Shown here: positions 60,301 through 64,000 of the stretch, in pieces
Numbering within the stretch: position 1 is the stretch's first letter
Layout: the number at the start of each line of letters is the position of its first letter
Assembly (NCBI RefSeq): GCF_000149955.1
Contig: NC_030989.1
Location: 3,602,505 to 3,666,504, forward strand
Length of the DNA: 64,000 bases
Reading direction: 5' to 3'
From: Fusarium oxysporum f. sp. lycopersici 4287
Lineage: Eukaryota > Ascomycota > Sordariomycetes > Hypocreales > Nectriaceae
Made by a program: the position numbers and the translations under genes
Notes under the pieces: model-generated
Told to the model about the DNA's origin: nothing
What the model saw: only the letters and a program-made list of their open reading frames with translations
Database searches by the model: none

Positions 60301-61917
60301 TCAGCATCTAGCCTCTTTGATGGAAAGCACGCCTTTTTCGCATGCTGTGACAACAGCCTATCCATTATGACGGACTTTTCACCAAAGGGCAGCAGGTTCA
60401 AGACCAAGACCCGAATCTGGGCAACCGACTCGAACGAACCGTCAATGTCATCACCCCCCGTGCATGCAGCCTTTTGCCTCGAAGGCAGCCTTTCTGGATA
60501 CCAACGTCATATGTCTCTAATGTTACTGTCTGGGACACGAGTTCTCCTCGTTGATATTTGGCCGCATGTTGGACCTGTTCCTCGTAGCATTCTTCTCGGC
60601 GGAACACCGATGCGCGTCATCTTTTCTCAGATTTGGAAGGTCTTGGTGGTTGCACACTTGAAGGACGATCGCCCAACGCTCTCCTTTATCGATCCCGAAA
60701 GTGGTGTGAATGTCGCAACGGCAGCTAACAAGGACAAGCAGCCGTCCGATTATATTTCCGGCCTAGGACATCCAGGAGACAGGATATTTGGTCTGTATGA
60801 GTGGACCTATGTCAAAGATGGGAAACTATTTCCGTTCATCATCGTGACCACTCAACATGGTCGACTGATGATTGTGTCTGTGACAGCGCTCAAGCCCGAG
60901 AGCGACGATGGCCCGACGAGAAAACTACAGTACTGGACCCGATATAAGAAGAAAGGCTTCGCCGAGCCTATTTACACAGTCGTTGGAGATGATGTGGGTC
61001 TCCTATTTTGTGTTGGAAAGGTTCTTCACTGGGAAGTACTCGACCTTGCAGAGAAGAAGCTCAAACCTATGAAGCAGTTCAGGCTGGATTCCCCAGCTAC
61101 AACCCTGCGTGTGGAAGGGACAAAAGTCTGCGTCTTGACTGCTCAACACTCGCTTCAGGTCATCGACCTGAACGTGGAATCAGAAAATAGTGACCCTTCT
61201 ATTATCCATAGCGACCGAGTGACTCGGTTTACGGGACATGTGATAGAGATGGGAGACTCTGAAGAAGAGCCAGGCAAGTGGCCGGTGAGTGTTATATCCA
61301 CGGCACAAGCAGGGCTTGCAGGAGTTTGGATCCCATGGAGCCAGCGCCATAAAGAGTTCGAGGTTGTCGTCACAGGGAGTTTGCCCACATCTATCAGGAG
61401 GTTCCGCAAGGGGCACACTCGACCTTTTTGGTCGGCTGTTGATCGCCAAAGACGATACAATACTTTGTTTAGTACAGCGGACCAGGCAGACATACTGGGA
61501 GTGTCTATTGATGGTTCACTACATCAATTTTCATTAATAGGTCTGGATCTTTGGCGTTTCCTCAGGTTGATACAGAACTTGGCATACCAAGATAAGAAGA
61601 TTTGTCCCTTCGTCCGGAACAGTCAATCGTTGAGGGACAGTGATCCGGGGATGGATCTGGATCCAGAGCTTGAGCCCCAGCGATTCCGGGAGATGATGCA
61701 TATAGACGGTGACCTATTGAAACGTTGCCTTGATATGAGTGCGCTGGAAGAGCTGGTGTTGATTGGAGATGGCATCGATTTGTTTTGCGAGTACTTGGAT
61801 GGAATTGACGATGGCATATATACCGAAGGTTTCCGAGAGACTGGCTCTCAAGGACGAAAGAAGTACATTGAGCTGGGCTATGAGATTCTCGAGTATGTTC
61901 TGACTCTAGCAATCTGA
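57352..61917 (+). CDS. Mms1_N/CPSF-A-like beta-propeller protein with coding minisatellite
   Basis: Large protein of about 1399 residues in five exons: 57352-57582, 57785-59101, 59157 to about 59668/59672, about 59725/59729 to 60050, and 60104-61917. Introns are 202, 55, 56 and 53 nt. The N-terminus ending HWILPVCLRSRSHNDIAFIGD, the LFIQERLDGTLRF-type propeller strands and the long C-terminal region fit the Mms1_N/DDB1-CPSF160 superfamily of multi-propeller adaptors; I do not recognise a specific orthologue. Some fungal relatives are annotated as thermotolerance proteins. Residues about 141-209 are 23 triplets of Glu-Ala-Lys/Arg/Ser, a charged helical or disordered insert within the first propeller. 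The third intron has two possible junction pairs: a GC donor at 59669 with acceptor ending 59724, or GTGCTG at 59673 with acceptor ending 59728. Role in ubiquitin ligase or RNA processing is unproven. Confidence 0.82.
57974..58180 (+). repeat. Coding 9-bp minisatellite, 23 units
   Basis: Tandem 9-bp units of the form GAAGCCARR: four GAAGCCAAA, one GAAGCCAGA, one GAAGCCAAA, nine GAAGCCAGA, four GAAGCCAGT, then four variants ending GAAGCCGAA. It encodes Glu-Ala-Lys, Glu-Ala-Arg and Glu-Ala-Ser triplets. Because the unit is a multiple of three, several other frames on both strands also stay open; those are artefacts of the repeat. Confidence 0.97.
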
Positions 61918-62733
61918 GTTAGGAACATGGTGAATCACATGGAAAGGCATTTAATATGGTCTAGATAAAATAATGACTCTTGACGATAACAATCAGATTT
62001 GTGAGTCAGAACATGACTCAATTTGACTCCTGCCTATAACGCCGTCGCATCTTACGCTCAAGGCTTGAGGCTTCATCTCATCAGGTTTGCCCATTGGCGA
62101 AGGCTTACATAATATGGCACATTCACAAAATAATCATGATTCCTGGGGTTTTTGTCGTTGCCCCGCACTAGACTACATCAGAGGCTGAGGTCGGCTTGAA
62201 TTACCTATTTGCCAAAGTTGTGACCTTTTGAAAGGGGCAGACGGAGTAGACCAAAATTTCTTGGGTGACAAGTACGTGCGCGACAGACATCTCGTACGCT
62301 TTTAGAGACTGGATATGTCACGAAAACGATATTTCAGAGCCTAAAGATTCGCCACTGAAGAGAAAGCCCTGGACATAGGTTCATGAATTACAGTGGTTGC
62401 CCGCAGCATTGCCCCGCCTAAATTGGTAGCCCAACCCACCTACTCGCACCCTTCAAACTGACCATATAGTCTAGGCGTGCATTCGATCCTCTCTGCCTTG
62501 CTTGCTTGATTGTGTGTGTGTGCGCGTGTGTGCTTGAGAGAGTGACCGAGACCACGGAAATTAGTTAGTAGGTTGCCTTGTTCGTCTGGCACATTTTTGT
62601 AACGTTATCTTTTTTTGGGCTTTGGTACTTTTTTTTTGCCTTCCCCCCCAAAATTTCCATACATAAGGAACGTTTAGCCCCGCCAACCTTGACGACTGCA
62701 TCTCGAGTTTCACCCACCGAGACAACCGCCGAG
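61918..62733. other. Intergenic region and eIF5B leader
   Basis: 3' region of the Mms1_N-like gene and promoter of eIF5B. It includes a GT/GC-alternating tract at 62511-62531 and T-rich stretches at 62605-62640. No gene seen. Confidence 0.5.
62511..62531. repeat. GT-rich dinucleotide tract
   Basis: Alternating purine-pyrimidine tract of GT with one GCGC interruption, about 200 bp before the eIF5B start codon. Confidence 0.8.
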
Positions 62734-64000
62734 ATGCCGCCCAAGAAGAAGGGAAACAAGAAGAACCAGCAGGACGACTGGGAGGCCGAGTTGGGCGAGA
62801 GTATTGCCCCGCCTGCCAATGCCAACGGTGCCGATGGTGACGCCAACGCAAACGACGACGATGATGATGCTGGCGGTGCCGGTGGCCTGATGGCTACCCT
62901 GCGCAAGAACAAGGAGAAGCGCAAGAAGAAGGGCATCGTCGAGCCTGAACCCGTACCCGAACCCGAAGCCCCAGCTGCCGAAGAGCCCCCCGCCCAAGCC
63001 CCCGTCGAGGCCAACATCGACGATGAGTTTGCTCTACCTGAGAAGAAGGGCAAGGGTGGCAAGCAGAACAAGCAAGCTGCTAAGAAGCCCGAGCCTGCTG
63101 CCACTGACGATGCCGCCGATGGTGGCCGTATCCTGACCAAGGCCGAGAAGGAGAAGCTCAAGAAGGAGCGTGAGAAGCAGCGAAAGAAGGAGCAGGTATG
63201 CTACAGCTACACCATGGATTGCTTCATAGCATGGTTCTATTCTACTTAAATACAGCCTGCTAACAACTCGACCTTATGATAGGCCGCTGCGAAGAAGAAG
63301 GGTGGCGCTGCACCAAAGGCTGCCCCTGAGGTGAAGGAGAAGGAGGAGGCTGCCCCTGTTGAGGCTGCTCCCGCCCCCGAGCCCGCCGCGGGAGGCAAGA
63401 AGAAGAAGCTCCCCGCTCATCTTGCTCTGCTCCAGAAGCAGCAAGAGGAACTCAAGCGCCAACGAGAAGAAGCTGCCAAAGCTGAAGCCGAAGCCAAGGC
63501 CCAGGCCGAAGAAGACGAGCGCCTAGCTGCTGAGGAAGAAAAGCGACGTGAGGAGGCCAAGGCCATCAAGAAGCAGAAGGAGAGGGAGCGTATCGAGCAA
63601 CTCAAGAAGGAGGGCAAGTATCTCACAAAGGCCCAAAAGGAAGAGAAGGCCCGAAATGAGCGAAAACTCCAGCAGATGTTGGCTGCCGGTATTCAAGTTG
63701 GTCCTGCAGGCGAGCCTAGTGAGAAGAAGTCTAAGCCTGCGGACAACAGGAGAAAGAAGGGCCGTGCCCAACAAAAGGTATACTTTGTGATAAAAGACAC
63801 CGAGAGATCAGGATTTGCTAACACCAGACAGATCGATGAGGAGAAGGCTCTCGCAGAAGCTGCTGAGCGAGCTCGACAAGAAGCTGAGAGGGCCTTGAAG
63901 GAAGCTGAAGAGAAGGCTGCCCATGAGAAGGCCGAGGCCGAGGCCAAGGCTGCTGCCGAAAAGAAGGGTGCCGAGAGTGATGTGGAGGATGACTGGGAGG
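62734..64000 (+). CDS. FUN12: Translation initiation factor eIF5B, N-terminal part (runs off window)
   Basis: GTPase that promotes ribosomal subunit joining; only the N-terminal region before the GTPase domain is in the window. The ATG at 62734 starts MPPKKKGNKKNQQDDWEAEL. Exons are 62734-63195, 63283-63777 and 63832 onward; introns 63196-63282 (GTATGC...GATAG) and 63778-63831 (GTATAC...GACAG). The sequence is the expected highly charged, low-complexity head: alternating Lys-rich and Glu/Ala-rich segments, GGLMATLRKNKEKRKKKG, LPAHLALLQKQQEELKRQ and the conserved KEGKYLTKAQKEEKARNE followed by a GIQVGP-like motif. The frame ends at SDVEDDWE with no stop. Identification rests on these fungal/metazoan eIF5B signatures, because the G domain is outside. 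Confidence 0.92.

Overview
The window reads as nuclear DNA of a filamentous ascomycete, most likely a Fusarium or close relative. The evidence is short GT-AG introns of about 45-100 nt with CTAAC-like branch sites, two giant chitin synthases with myosin-like heads arranged head to head (an arrangement known from Fusarium), and a typical fungal set of housekeeping genes. The order ERG5-type CYP61 near class V and VII chitin synthases recalls the F. graminearum locus that, from memory, holds ERG5A, CHS5 and CHS7; I could not check this by search. There are no prokaryotic features, rRNA, CRISPR arrays or intact transposons that I can see.

Layout. 1-6.8 kb (all minus): the 5' part of an inositol monophosphatase, a small single-pass membrane protein, a membrane-anchored phytase-like histidine acid phosphatase, and a 551-residue disordered Ser/Pro-rich protein of unknown function. 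6.8-10.3 kb is non-coding. 10.3-13.7 kb (plus) is URB1/NPA1, a 60S ribosome biogenesis factor. 14.3-29.6 kb is the divergent class V / class VII chitin synthase pair with a 4.2 kb shared upstream region. 30.2-32.6 kb (minus) holds a mitochondrial PDK/BCKDK-type kinase and a tiny four-exon Pbi2-like inhibitor. 32.6-37.3 kb is a gene-poor stretch. 37.3-40.6 kb (plus) has the CYP61 sterol C-22 desaturase and a mitochondrial rhodanese. 40.9-47.0 kb (minus) has a Yip1-family Golgi protein, ubiquitin-eL40, the Pol I factor Rrn7 and eIF5A. 48.9-51.0 kb (plus) is VPS52, interrupted by a 128-base N gap. 51.3-52.6 kb (minus) is a Gyp8/TBC1D20-like Rab GAP. 52.6-57.4 kb is a second gene-poor stretch with microsatellites. 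57.4-61.9 kb (plus) is a large Mms1_N/CPSF-A-like protein carrying a coding minisatellite. The window ends inside eIF5B.

Functional themes are cell wall (chitin synthases), membrane sterol (CYP61), vesicle traffic (Yip1-family, Vps52, TBC protein) and ribosome/translation (Urb1, eL40, Rrn7, eIF5A, eIF5B). Apart from the chitin synthase pair, nothing suggests co-regulated clustering. I found no convincing undescribed biological system. The best second-look items are the ubiquitin-eL40 gene, whose start codon appears split by an intron and followed by a 7-nt microexon; the frame-breaking indels flanking the N gap in VPS52; and the 23-unit 9-bp coding repeat in the Mms1_N-like gene. All exon borders were read by eye and checked only by frame closure and family similarity remembered from knowledge.
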